Positions 23,186-30,929 of a stretch of DNA of 31,911 bases are shown piece after piece; position 1 is the first letter of the stretch, and every line of letters starts with the position of its first letter. Under the pieces are notes generated by a model that worked only from the letters and a program-made list of their open reading frames with translations, did no database searches and was not told where the DNA came from. Source of the DNA: QFOX01 sp033763655 (GTDB lineage: Bacteria > Pseudomonadota > Alphaproteobacteria > Rickettsiales > UBA3002); assembly GCA_033763655.1 (NCBI GenBank), contig JANRKD010000017.1:1-31911 (forward strand). The letters are read 5' to 3'. The position numbers and the translations under genes are program-made.

Positions 23186-23356
23186 CCCTCACCCCAGCCC
23201 TCTCCCGCAGGCGGGAGAGGGAGCGACTCCCCTCGTTGGCCACCGTCCTCTATTCACTTCCTTCCTTCACTTTCTTTCTTTCTTCACTTCCTTCACTGGC
23301 TACTGGCTACTGGCTACTGGCTACTGGCAACCCCTTTTACCGCTCGACTCTCGACT
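23186..23356 (+). repeat. Composite repeat with 4 heptamers
   Basis: It has the GC-rich hairpin (CCCTCTCCCGC-AG-GCGGGAGAGGG), the connector, a TTCACTTCC/CTTT tract (23259-23297), four TACTGGC units (23301-23328) and a tail CAACCCCTTTTACCGCTCGA. It differs from the 2655 copy mainly in the lengths of the two tandem tracts. Confidence 0.8.
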
Positions 23357-23412
23357 CTAACCACTCCCTTCCTTCACCACTTCCTTCACACTCGCCCATT
23401 GAACTTCGTGTA

Positions 23413-23452
23413 AAAATCCTCTAACCCCCACAGGGATTAGAGGATTTTTTTT
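23413..23452. terminator. Strong intrinsic terminator, orphan and possibly bidirectional
   Basis: The 13-bp perfect arms AAAAATCCTCTAA / TTAGAGGATTTTT are extended by CCC/GGG beyond one mismatch and close with a CACA tetraloop. A run of T's follows on the plus strand (eight) and five T's on the minus strand. The nearest upstream plus-strand gene ends more than 700 bp away, and gltX starts 95 bp downstream. It may therefore insulate gltX-cysS, end an unseen RNA, or act in a leader. Confidence 0.8.
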
Positions 23453-23546
23453 GTGCACTGGCCTGTCGCCCTGCCGTTTTTTGGTAAGGGGGTGCCGTGA
23501 TGGACACGGTATGACAGGCGAGGGTTCTTGTGAAGGATACCGTTCA

Positions 23547-24890
23547 ATGACCAAGCCTGTACTCGTGCGTTTTGCGCCCAGCCCCACCGGCTGGCTGCAT
23601 GTCGGCAATGTGCGCACCGCGATTGCCAATTACCTGTTCGCCAAATCCATGGGCGGTAGGTTCATGCTGCGGGTGGACGACACCGACCGCGCGCGCTCAA
23701 CCGCAGAGTATGAGCAGGGGCTGAAGGACGACCTGCAGTGGCTGGGTGTGCAGTGGGATGTGCTCGAAAAACAATCCGACCGCTTTGACCGCTACGAAGC
23801 GGCGAAACAAAAACTCATCGCGGCGGGACGCTTATACCCGTGCTACGAAACTGCCGAGGAAATCGACATCAAGCGCAAAATGCTGATGGGGCGCGGGCTG
23901 CCGCCGATTTACGACCGCGCCGGGCTGACGGAAACGCCCGAGAAACGCGCGCAATATGAGGCCGAGGGGCGCACACCGCACTGGCGGTTCAAGCTCGATG
24001 CGGCGCCGATTATCTGGGACGATATGGTGCGTGGCAAGGTCGAGTTCGATGGCAGCAAGCTGTCCGATCCGGTGATGTTCAGGGAGGACGGCGTGGTGCT
24101 GTTCACCTTTGCCACCAGCGTCGATGACGGCGAGATGGGCATCACCCACATTATTCGCGGCGAGGACCATGTCAGCAACACCGCCATGCAGGTGCAGATT
24201 ATGCAGGCGATGGGGCATGAAATCCCCATTTTCGGGCATATGGCGCTGCTGAAAATGAAGGAAGGTAAAATCAGCAAACGGGTCGGCGGCGGCGATATCC
24301 GCAGCCTGCGTGAAGGGGGAGTTTTCCCGCTGGTGCTGATGAGTTACCTTGCGAAAATCGGCACGTCGGATGCGATTGAGCTGGCGGAGTCGATGGCGGC
24401 GCTGGTGGAAGGGTTTGCTATCAGTAAGCTTGGCCGCGCCATGGCCAATTACGACCCCGCCGAGCTGGAGCGGTTGAACCAGAAAATGCTGCATCATCTG
24501 CCGTTTGCGCAGGTGCAGCCGCAACTGGCGGCGCGCGGCATGGAGAGTATCGACGCCGCGTTCTGGGAGGCGATTAAGCCCAACCTCACCACGCTTGACG
24601 ATGTGCGCGACTGGTGGGATGTGCTGCACCAGCCGATTACGCCGGTGATCGCGGAGAAGGATTTTGCTGATACTGCCGCTGCGAGTTTGCCCGAGGGTGA
24701 GTGGAGCGAAGCGAGCTGGGATGTGCTGGTCAACGCCGTGAAAGAGAAAACCGGGCGCAAAGGCAAGGAATTGTTCATGCCGCTGCGACTGGCGCTCACT
24801 GGCCGTGAGCATGGCCCCGAGATGAAGACGGTGCTGGCACTGCTGGGCCGCGACCGCGCCGAAAAACGCCTGAAAGGCGAGGTGGCTTAA
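23547..24890 (+). CDS. gltX: Glutamyl-tRNA synthetase
   Basis: It charges tRNA-Glu (and, in organisms without GlnRS, often tRNA-Gln) with glutamate. It is 447 residues, slightly short for GltX (E. coli 471). The HIGH motif appears as RFAPSPTGWLHVGNVRTA and KMSKS as GKISKRVGG (about 241-245). FMLRVDDTDRARS, FTFATSVDDGEMGITHIIRG and EDHVSNTA are intact. Many alphaproteobacteria carry two gltX genes with divided tRNA specificity; the HVGN variant may mark the second type, but this cannot be settled here. I used the ATG at 23547, with AAGGA 9 bases upstream. cysS starts 2 bases after its stop. Confidence 0.95.
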   Translation: MTKPVLVRFAPSPTGWLHVGNVRTAIANYLFAKSMGGRFMLRVDDTDRARSTAEYEQGLKDDLQWLGVQWDVLEKQSDRFDRYEAAKQKLIAAGRLYPCYETAEEIDIKRKMLMGRGLPPIYDRAGLTETPEKRAQYEAEGRTPHWRFKLDAAPIIWDDMVRGKVEFDGSKLSDPVMFREDGVVLFTFATSVDDGEMGITHIIRGEDHVSNTAMQVQIMQAMGHEIPIFGHMALLKMKEGKISKRVGGGDIRSLREGGVFPLVLMSYLAKIGTSDAIELAESMAALVEGFAISKLGRAMANYDPAELERLNQKMLHHLPFAQVQPQLAARGMESIDAAFWEAIKPNLTTLDDVRDWWDVLHQPITPVIAEKDFADTAAASLPEGEWSEASWDVLVNAVKEKTGRKGKELFMPLRLALTGREHGPEMKTVLALLGRDRAEKRLKGEVA

Positions 24891-24892
24891 GC

Positions 24893-26218
24893 ATGACCCT
24901 TCGCCTCTCCAACACCCTTACCCGCACGGTGGACACGTTTACGCCCATCGACCCTGACCATGTTAAGATGTATGTCTGCGGGCCGACGGTGTATGCGCGG
25001 CCCCATATCGGCAACGCGCGCAGCGTGGTGGTGTATGATGTGCTGTACCGCTTACTGCGGCATGATTTTCCGCAAGTAACCTTTGTGCGCAACATCACGG
25101 ATGTGGACGATAAAATCAACGCGGCGGCGGTCGCGCGCGGCATCAGCATTCAGGAATTGACGGCAGAAGTCACGCAGCAATTTCATGACGACATGGGCGC
25201 GCTCAACTGCCTGCCGCCGACCGTCGAGCCGAAGGCGACGGAGCATATCGCGGCGATGATTGCACTGATCGAGCGGCTGATAGCAGGCGGATTTGCCTAT
25301 GTGGCCGAAGGCCATGTGCTGTTTCGGGTGCAAAAGGACGCGCAATATGGCTGCCTCAGCCGCCGCAGCGTCAAGGACATGGTGGCCGGTGCGCGGGTGG
25401 AAATCGCGCCCTACAAGGAGTATGCGGGCGATTTTGTACTGTGGAAACCCGCCGGCGAAAAAGACGATGCGAGCAGCAAATTCGATTCGCCGTGGGGTGT
25501 GGGCCGCCCCGGCTGGCATATCGAATGCTCGGCGATGAGCGCGACCCATCTCGGGACGGATTTCGACATTCATGGCGGCGGCTCGGACCTGATGTTCCCG
25601 CACCATGAAAACGAAATCGCGCAATCGACCTGCGGCAACGCGGGCAGCCATTATGCGAAATACTGGGTGCATAACGGCTTCCTCACCGTCAACGGCGAAA
25701 AAATGAGCAAATCGCTGGGTAATTTTATCACCGTGCGCGACCTGCTCGACAAGGGCGTCAAGGGCGAGGTGATTCGCTTCGCGCTGCTGGGCACCCGCTA
25801 CAACGAGCCGCTCGACTGGAGCGACAAGCTGCTTTCCGATGCCGAAAAAGTGGTCAACCGCCTTTACCGCGCGGCGGGCGGCGCGGCGCGCGGCGGCACT
25901 GTCCATCCCGGCATCCTCGACGCGCTGCGCGATAACCTGAATACGCCCAAAGCGCTGGCGCTTCTGCAGACGCTCGATGACGAATCCCTGAAGGCGAGCG
26001 CAAACTTTCTCGGGTTCTTGCAACAGACGGACGAGGCGTGGTTCCGGGGCGATTCCTCCGGGGAGGACACGCTGTGGATCGAGCTGCAGATCGAGGCGCG
26101 CACATCCGCCAAAAAGGCGCGCGACTTTACGCAGGCCGATGCTATCCGCGAGGGGCTGAAAGCCCGGGGTATCGTGCTTGAGGACAGCGCATCCGGCACG
26201 ACATGGCGGCGGGTATAA
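24893..26218 (+). CDS. cysS: Cysteinyl-tRNA synthetase
   Basis: This class I synthetase is 441 residues long, close to the E. coli 461. The motifs are VCGPTVYARPHIGNARSVVV (Zn ligand Cys29, HIGN at 38-41), Zn ligands Cys212 (IECSAMS), His237 and Glu241 (FPHHENEIAQS), FDIHGGGSDL, and KMSKS at 270-274 (GEKMSKSLGNF). It ends with the usual helical anticodon region, FTQADAIREGLKARGI. It starts 2 bases after gltX, and its stop codon overlaps the ribosome site of the channel gene, so the three form one transcript. Confidence 0.97.
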   Translation: MTLRLSNTLTRTVDTFTPIDPDHVKMYVCGPTVYARPHIGNARSVVVYDVLYRLLRHDFPQVTFVRNITDVDDKINAAAVARGISIQELTAEVTQQFHDDMGALNCLPPTVEPKATEHIAAMIALIERLIAGGFAYVAEGHVLFRVQKDAQYGCLSRRSVKDMVAGARVEIAPYKEYAGDFVLWKPAGEKDDASSKFDSPWGVGRPGWHIECSAMSATHLGTDFDIHGGGSDLMFPHHENEIAQSTCGNAGSHYAKYWVHNGFLTVNGEKMSKSLGNFITVRDLLDKGVKGEVIRFALLGTRYNEPLDWSDKLLSDAEKVVNRLYRAAGGAARGGTVHPGILDALRDNLNTPKALALLQTLDDESLKASANFLGFLQQTDEAWFRGDSSGEDTLWIELQIEARTSAKKARDFTQADAIREGLKARGIVLEDSASGTTWRRV

Positions 26219-26227
26219 GGAGGAAAA

Positions 26228-26671
26228 ATGACAAGTTTCATGATTGCATCTCTGATCAGCCTTGCGCTGATACTGACATGCTCGTCGCTGTTCTACGAAG
26301 TGCTGGCGCATGTGTGGGTGCGCCTGCCAAAAATCGAGGGGCGGCCCCGGCTACAGATTGTTTTTACCATCTTCGCCACTTTTTTTGGCCATACGCTGTG
26401 CATCTGGATTTTCGGAGTTACCTACTACCTGCTCGACAAGCTGTTCCATTTCGGCACGCTGGGCGGCAACATCACGCATGAATTGCTGGAATATGTTTAC
26501 TTCTCCTCGGTCAGTTACTCCTCGCTCGGGCTGGGCGATGTCTATCCCACGGGCGGCCTGCAATTGCTGGTCGGCGTCGAGGCGATTCTAGGCCTCGTGC
26601 TGATTGGCTGGAGCGTTACCTTCACCTACCTCGTCACGGAAAAATACCTGTTCCACCGCCGCACCCCCTAG
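26228..26671 (+). CDS. Small potassium-channel-like membrane protein
   Basis: The 147-residue protein has TM segments at about 5-27, 43-67 and 110-138. A pore loop before the last one carries the filter-like SYSSLGLGDVYP (Gly101-x-Gly103-Asp104), as in the Ion_trans_2/two-TM potassium channel family. No RCK or cyclic-nucleotide domain is attached. TAAGGAGG directly before the ATG is a near-perfect ribosome site overlapping the cysS stop. The first filter residue is Leu where Val/Ile/Thr is usual, so ion selectivity is uncertain. Confidence 0.82.
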   Translation: MTSFMIASLISLALILTCSSLFYEVLAHVWVRLPKIEGRPRLQIVFTIFATFFGHTLCIWIFGVTYYLLDKLFHFGTLGGNITHELLEYVYFSSVSYSSLGLGDVYPTGGLQLLVGVEAILGLVLIGWSVTFTYLVTEKYLFHRRTP

Positions 26672-26733
26672 CGGTAAGCGGCATTCGGGCAGGCGGGTGA
26701 GGGCGTGGTAGCCAACAACCCCCAACCCCCACC

Positions 26734-26804
26734 TGTCACCCCGTCGTATGACGGGGTCTGCCTTACTTCAAAAAAGATGGATGCCGTCCTACGACGGCAT
26801 GACA
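26734..26804. repeat. Two-hairpin TGTCA...TGACA element, inverted copy
   Basis: It is 71 bp long. Hairpin ACCCCGTC-GTAT-GACGGGGT, linker CTTACTTCAAAAAAGATGG and hairpin ATGCCGTC-CTAC-GACGGCAT make it the inverse of 2092-2163, with substitutions concentrated in the loops. Confidence 0.8.
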
Positions 26805-26876
26805 CGGGAGAGCGTGATGGCCAGTGACTGCGACAGGTGACTGATGAATGGGCACGGGTGGCTGGTAACTACCGCT

Positions 26877-26973
26877 TCCCTCACCCCAGCCCTCTCCCGC
26901 GAGCAGGAGAGGGGGCGACTCCCCGGGTGGCTGGTATTCACTCCCCTTGCTGACTACCGGCTACTGGCTACCG
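26877..26973 (+). repeat. Partial composite repeat
   Basis: The GC-rich hairpin (CTCTCCCGC-GAGC-AGGAGAGGG) and connector are followed directly by three heptamers (TACCGGC, TACTGGC, TACCGCC, about 26953-26973). The polypyrimidine module is absent. Confidence 0.65.
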
Positions 26974-26998
26974 CCCACTCCCTGTGGCACTCCCGCCT

Positions 26999-27055
26999 AC
27001 TCCCCCCTTGCGGGGGAGTCGAAACGCTCCTTCAAGCGTTTCGGTGGGGGGATTT
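26999..27055 (-). repeat. Two-hairpin CCCCCCACC element, inverted copy
   Basis: In plus orientation it shows hairpin 2 first, ACTCCCCCCTTGCGGGGGAGT (26999-27019), then hairpin 1, CGAAACGCT-CCTTCA-AGCGTTTCG (27020-27043), then GTGGGGGGATTT. It has the same stems as 22798-22855, with loops differing. Confidence 0.8.
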
Positions 27056-27188
27056 TCAGCGCTGAGGTAGGCACGGTAAAAGTTGCATAACCGGGTGGTC
27101 TGCAATTGCCACTCACGGCGCGGCGTCGGGCGCCCCGGCGAGGGGAGAGCAAAGGAAGGCGCGCGGCGGCCCATCGACCCATCGGCAA

Positions 27189-27234
27189 TTGTCACCTAAT
27201 CTTCACACTCCCCCGCGCGGGGGTTGGGTATAGT
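27189..27234 (+). promoter_or_regulatory. PHO-box-like direct repeat plus -10 for the gene at 27282
   Basis: TTGTCAC-CTAA-TCTTCAC (27189-27206) is followed after 22 bp by TATAGT (27229-27234). The spacer contains a CCCCCGCGCGGGGG palindrome (27211-27223 region). Predicted leader is about 41 bases, including GGAG at 8 bases before the ATG. Confidence 0.6.
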
Positions 27235-27281
27235 GCCTCGTAATCACCACCCTGATTTATCCCGCAACCGGAGAAACCGCC

Positions 27282-28181
27282 ATGACTGAACAGGAAGAAA
27301 ATCCACTGAAATATCTGAGAAATGCCTTTTTATATTGTGGCGATGACTTTCAGATAAAACTGATGTTTGTCGATACGACCGACGAACAGATTCAGGCATT
27401 GGCGAAGGCGTTGCTGGGTAACTATAGGGGAGAAAGATTCGGCCAATCCATACAAACCGTTGAGCCGGACGAAGACACGCAACGCAATATCCAAGCAACA
27501 ACTCCGGCGGGAGAGCGGCGCGTTTTTAAAACCGTGCGTAATTTTCTGCCCATTCGCGGCAGCGCAGAATGGGAGAATCTAAATTCTGCTGATACGGATT
27601 ATATTTCTCAGCTTAATAATAGGATAGCTAACGCAACGACGTGGATGCAATCACCACCGGCGCAAAGGGCGATGCTTTCGGCGCAAAGGGCGATGCTTTC
27701 ATTGGCAAGACATGATGCGCGTCTCGAAGGGGTGCTTTACGGAGTGCAGGCAGAGTTCTTCTTTGAGGGTGGGGTGATTTATGGAATCGTTCCTAAAGAT
27801 AGTGCCGCTAAGAACTTAACTAATATCAATAAAATTGCAAGTGAGCTCGGAAACCCCGCTGCTTGTATTCACATCATTGAAAATGACGGAGTGCTGTGTG
27901 CAGATTTTCGCGAATCTATCTCCGCACACACCACATTAAGAAACGCCGGGTTCACGCTCCATAACTCGCACGAGGAGGCTGTGGCGGCATTGAGGGCGCG
28001 GCTTGCCGGGGCATCCGCAACGGAGGTTGGCGGGGAGCAGCGCACGGCGGGCGGTGAATCCCCCTCCGATCCCGACAGCATTCCTGCGGGCGCCGGGGAA
28101 GATACTGGCTGGGTGGAGAAAGTTGGCAAAAGCGGCGAACGGAGCGGGCGCGGCGGCGGCGACCGGACTCCAGACGCCTGA
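27282..28181 (+). CDS. Unrecognised orphan protein, soluble
   Basis: This 299-residue protein has no signal or TM segment and no domain I recognise. The N-terminal part (about 1-110) looks mixed alpha/beta. A 7-residue tandem duplication AQRAMLS-AQRAMLS (21-bp DNA duplication at about 27659-27700) lies in a helix. A second domain (about 145-240) contains AEFFFEGGVIYGIVPKDSAA and a helix-rich part, and a disordered Gly/Ser/Glu tail ends GRGGGDRTPDA. GGAG lies 8 bases before the ATG. AT content is higher than in cimA next door, but the tail region is GC-rich like the host. The promoter carries the PHO-like box. Confidence 0.68.
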   Translation: MTEQEENPLKYLRNAFLYCGDDFQIKLMFVDTTDEQIQALAKALLGNYRGERFGQSIQTVEPDEDTQRNIQATTPAGERRVFKTVRNFLPIRGSAEWENLNSADTDYISQLNNRIANATTWMQSPPAQRAMLSAQRAMLSLARHDARLEGVLYGVQAEFFFEGGVIYGIVPKDSAAKNLTNINKIASELGNPAACIHIIENDGVLCADFRESISAHTTLRNAGFTLHNSHEEAVAALRARLAGASATEVGGEQRTAGGESPSDPDSIPAGAGEDTGWVEKVGKSGERSGRGGGDRTPDA

Positions 28182-28244
28182 TAAAACCCCACGCGCGTGC
28201 ATGGCGCGCATGACAAAGCAAAAACATCCCGCTATAAGCGCCCT

Positions 28245-29837
28245 ATGGGCGAACGGATCTATCTTTATGACTCCACCCTGCGCGATGGGGCGCAGGCACG
28301 CGGGATTGATTTCACCGTCGCCGACAAACTTGCCATCGCCGCCGAGCTGGATGCGTTCGGGATCGACTATATCGAAGGCGGCTGGCCCGGCGCCAACCCA
28401 ACGGACGACCAGTTTTTTGCGCAGGCCGCCCCCACGAAAAAAGCGAAAATCACCGCCTTTGGCATGACGCGGCGCGCCGGGCGCTCGGCCAGCAACGACC
28501 CCGGCCTGCAGGAGGTGCTCGCCGCCGATACGGCCAGCGTCTGCCTGGTCGGCAAGGCCTGGGACTGGCAGGTGGAAGCGGCGCTTAAGGTCAGTAAAAA
28601 AGAGAATCTGCGGATGATTGCCGAATCGCTGGCGCATGTCGTGGCTAAAAAGCGCGAGGCGGTGTTCGATGCCGAGCATTTCTTCGACGGCTACAAGGCC
28701 AACGCCGCTTATGCGCTCGACGTGCTGCGCGCGGCGGCGGAAGGCGGCGCGGGCTGGCTCATTCTGTGCGACACAAACGGTGGTAGTTTGCCCAGCGAGA
28801 TTTCTACCATCGTTACGGCGGTAAGAAAGGCGCTGCCGCAGGCGCAGCTTGGCATCCACTGCCATAACGATACCGAGCAGGCGGTGGCGGGTTCACTGGC
28901 GGCGGTCGAGGCGGGCGCGCGGCAGGTGCAGGGCACCATCAACGGTATTGGCGAGCGGTGTGGTAATGCCAACCTCGTGGCCATCATCCCGACGCTGATG
29001 CTCAAAATGGGCTACAAAACCGGCGTCAGCGAAAAGCAACTGGCGCGCATCGGCCATCTCTCGCGGCTGGTGGATGACCGCCTGAACCGTGCGGGCAACC
29101 CCCATGCCGCCTATGTCGGGGCGAGCGCCTTTGCGCATAAGGGCGGGCTGCATGTCAGCGCGATGAGCAAGGACAGCCGCAGCTATGAGCATATCGACCC
29201 GGCTATGGTCGGCAATACACGGATGATTCTGGTGTCCGATAAGGCCGGGCGGGCGAATATCCTCAACCGCCTCGCGCAGATGGGCATCGCGGTTGACGCC
29301 GAGGACGCCCGCGTCGCCGAGCTGGTGAAAGCGGTGAAAGATCGCGAGGCGCTGGGCTATGCCTACGAAGACGCCGAGGCCAGCTTCGAGCTGATGGCGC
29401 GGCAGATGCTTGGCAGCGTGCCGAGCTATTACGATTTGCACAGCTTCCGTGTGCTCGACGAGCGGCGGGTCGATGCGAAGGGCAATCGCGTCACCATGAG
29501 TGAGGCAACCGTGAAACTCACCGTGCAGGGTGTGCTGAAAATGACTGTGGCTGAGGGGAATGGGCCGGTCAACGCGCTCGATGCGGCGTTGCGCAAGGCG
29601 CTGATTGCGAAGTATCCGCAGCTTAAATCGATGCATCTGGCGGATTACAAGGTGCGCATTCTCACTCCGTCGGAAGCAACCGCCGCGCTGACACGGGTGA
29701 TGATCGAAAGCCGCGACGACGAAGGAAAAAGCTGGACGACTATCGGCGTCTCGCACAACGTCATCGACGCCTCGTTCAATGCGCTTTATGACGCGATTGC
29801 GTATCACCTGATGAAGCGCAAAGCCAAAGCGGCATGA
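28245..29837 (+). CDS. cimA: (R)-citramalate synthase
   Basis: It condenses pyruvate and acetyl-CoA to citramalate, the threonine-independent entry to isoleucine. It is 530 residues, the length of the CimA branch of the isopropylmalate-synthase family. The TIM barrel begins YLYDSTLRDGAQARGIDFT (catalytic Arg13-Asp14), then YIEGGWPGANPTD, GIHCHNDTEQAVAGSLAA (metal His205, His207) and GTINGIGERCGNANL. The C-terminal allosteric LeuA-type domain spans about 400-520. WPGANPTDD and the paired HKGGLHVSAMSKDSRSYEHI are typical of CimA rather than LeuA. The ATG at 28245 was chosen over an upstream GTG at 28197 lacking family sequence. Confidence 0.95.
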   Translation: MGERIYLYDSTLRDGAQARGIDFTVADKLAIAAELDAFGIDYIEGGWPGANPTDDQFFAQAAPTKKAKITAFGMTRRAGRSASNDPGLQEVLAADTASVCLVGKAWDWQVEAALKVSKKENLRMIAESLAHVVAKKREAVFDAEHFFDGYKANAAYALDVLRAAAEGGAGWLILCDTNGGSLPSEISTIVTAVRKALPQAQLGIHCHNDTEQAVAGSLAAVEAGARQVQGTINGIGERCGNANLVAIIPTLMLKMGYKTGVSEKQLARIGHLSRLVDDRLNRAGNPHAAYVGASAFAHKGGLHVSAMSKDSRSYEHIDPAMVGNTRMILVSDKAGRANILNRLAQMGIAVDAEDARVAELVKAVKDREALGYAYEDAEASFELMARQMLGSVPSYYDLHSFRVLDERRVDAKGNRVTMSEATVKLTVQGVLKMTVAEGNGPVNALDAALRKALIAKYPQLKSMHLADYKVRILTPSEATAALTRVMIESRDDEGKSWTTIGVSHNVIDASFNALYDAIAYHLMKRKAKAA

Positions 29838-29874
29838 CTCCCTCCATCCTCCTTACTTGCCCGCACACTCCTTT

Positions 29875-30004
29875 TGTCATGCCAGCGAAAGCTGGCATCC
29901 AGCGTGCGAAGCGCAGGCAAAAATACTGTCCTTCAGGTGGCAGATATATAGTATCAAGCGGCGAAGACTCGCCGCGATGGATCCCCGCCTTCGCGGGGAT
30001 GACA
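29875..30004. repeat. Long TGTCAT...ATGACA element between cimA and trmJ
   Basis: It is 130 bp. The left hairpin is ATGCCAGC-GAAA-GCTGGCAT (29879-29898) and the right one is ATCCCCGC-CTTC-GCGGGGAT (29981-30000), with an inner hairpin GGCGA-AGACT-CGCCG near 29960. It has the same end sequences as the shorter elements but a longer centre. Its right end forms the probable -35 of trmJ. Confidence 0.75.
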
Positions 30005-30028
30005 ATCGGATAGGTTTGCGTTTATAGA
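29999..30028 (+). promoter_or_regulatory. Candidate trmJ promoter built on a repeat end
   Basis: ATGACA (29999-30004), the terminal sequence of the repeat element, matches the -35 consensus at 5 of 6 positions. TATAGA (30023-30028) follows at 18 bp. Transcription would start at about 30035, the A of the trmJ ATG, so a leaderless mRNA is possible; no good ribosome site is visible. Confidence 0.45.
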
Positions 30029-30034
30029 GAAGCA

Positions 30035-30754
30035 ATGAAAACTCCCTCCATCCTCCTCGTCCGCCCGCAGATGGGCGAAAACATCGGCGCGGCGGCGCGG
30101 GCGATGGCTAATTTCGGCCTGAAGGAACTTCGGCTGGTGGCTCCGCGCGATGGCTGGCCGAACCCGAAAGCCAGCGATACGGCGGGCAAAGCGCTCGACA
30201 TTATCGACGATGCATCGGTGCATGAAGATGTGAAATCGGCGCTGGCGGATTGCCAATTCGTGCTGGCGACCACCGCGCGCGAACGGGCGATGAACCTGCC
30301 GGTGATGGAAATGCGTGAAGCAATGCAGCTGTTGCGTACGCGGGCGGCGCGCGGCGAAAAATGCGCGCTGATGTTTGGCCCCGAGCGCACCGGGCTTGAG
30401 AACGAGGATATCGCGCTTGCCGATGCGGTGGTGAGCATTCCCGTCGCGCCGGAATACACCTCACTCAATATCGGGCAGGCGGTGGTGGTCGCGGCCTATG
30501 AGTGGTTCATGACCGTTGCCCATGACGCCACAGGCGGTGAGGCGGCAGCACTTCCCGCTGCACCGCGCGCGCAGCTCGAAGGCTTGCTCGGCCAGTTGGA
30601 AGCAGCGCTCGATGGCGTCAATTTCTGGCGGGTGCCCGAGAAAAAAGACATCATGTGGCGCAACCTGCGCGCGACATTGGTGCGTGCCGGGCTGAGTGAG
30701 CAGGAAATCGCCAGCTGGCGCGGGGTCATCCGCGCGCTGCGTCAGGGGGAGTAA
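30035..30754 (+). CDS. trmJ: tRNA 2'-O-methyltransferase, TrmJ type
   Basis: This SPOUT-fold, SAM-dependent enzyme methylates the ribose of position 32 in the anticodon loop of tRNAs. It is 239 residues. The motifs are LVRPQMGENIGAAARAMANF (Asn16 region, motif 1), ALMFGPERTGLENEDI (about 111-126, motif 2) and IPVAPEYTSLNIGQAVVVAA (motif 3, cofactor knot). The C-terminal helical tail is typical of bacterial TrmJ. The annotation rests on the fold and this tail; other SpoU members differ mainly outside these motifs. It is monocistronic, flanked by repeats on both sides. Confidence 0.92.
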   Translation: MKTPSILLVRPQMGENIGAAARAMANFGLKELRLVAPRDGWPNPKASDTAGKALDIIDDASVHEDVKSALADCQFVLATTARERAMNLPVMEMREAMQLLRTRAARGEKCALMFGPERTGLENEDIALADAVVSIPVAPEYTSLNIGQAVVVAAYEWFMTVAHDATGGEAAALPAAPRAQLEGLLGQLEAALDGVNFWRVPEKKDIMWRNLRATLVRAGLSEQEIASWRGVIRALRQGE

Positions 30755-30761
30755 GCGGTCG

Positions 30762-30804
30762 GTAGCCAGTAGCCGGTAGCCAGTAGCCAGTAGCCGGTAG
30801 TCAG
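30762..30804 (-). repeat. Inverted heptamer tract
   Basis: About six GCCAGTA/GCCGGTA units, the inverse of TACTGGC/TACCGGC. It starts a few bases after the trmJ stop and is not attached to a GC-rich hairpin module, so the heptamer module can exist alone. Confidence 0.75.
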
Positions 30805-30820
30805 CCCTCACGCTCTCCTC

Positions 30821-30884
30821 TGTCATGCCGTCGTATGACGGCATCCATCTTTAAGGTGGCCCACGCAATCCATGCGGGGTGACA
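30821..30884. repeat. Two-hairpin TGTCAT...TGACA element
   Basis: It is 64 bp. Hairpin 1 is ATGCCGTC-GTAT-GACGGCAT and the linker is CCATCTTTAAGGTGG. Hairpin 2 is a partly decayed CCCACGCAATCCATGCGGGG. Length and linker equal those of copy 1 at 117-180. Confidence 0.75.
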
Positions 30885-30929
30885 GGTGGTGGTTGGGGCC
30901 ACTCGACTCTCGACTCTTCCTTCGTCGCT

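Larger units (their letters stand above)
22676..23546. other. Intergenic repeat island before gltX
   Basis: No gene is supported. In order it holds a GGGGACACAATGA palindrome (22705-22752), a two-hairpin CCCCCCACC element (22798-22855), an inverted composite fragment (22882-22985), a 95-bp element (23038-23132), a composite repeat (23186-23356), a strong intrinsic terminator (23413-23452) and about 95 bp of leader to gltX. Confidence 0.75.
26672..27281. other. Intergenic repeat island before the orphan gene at 27282
   Basis: No gene is supported. It holds a two-hairpin element (26734-26804), a partial composite repeat (26877-26973), an inverted CCCCCCACC element (26999-27055), an unassigned stretch (27060-27180) and the PHO-like promoter (27189-27234). 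Confidence 0.75.

Noticed and set aside
23453..23546. T-box or other aminoacyl-sensing leader before gltX
   Set aside because: No T-box sequence or specifier-loop structure is recognisable; only the upstream terminator hairpin is clear.
25052..26311. A 419-codon minus-strand open frame antisense to cysS
   Set aside because: cysS is unmistakable on the plus strand. Long antisense frames are expected in GC-rich genes, and the antisense peptide has His/Arg/Gln-rich shadow composition.
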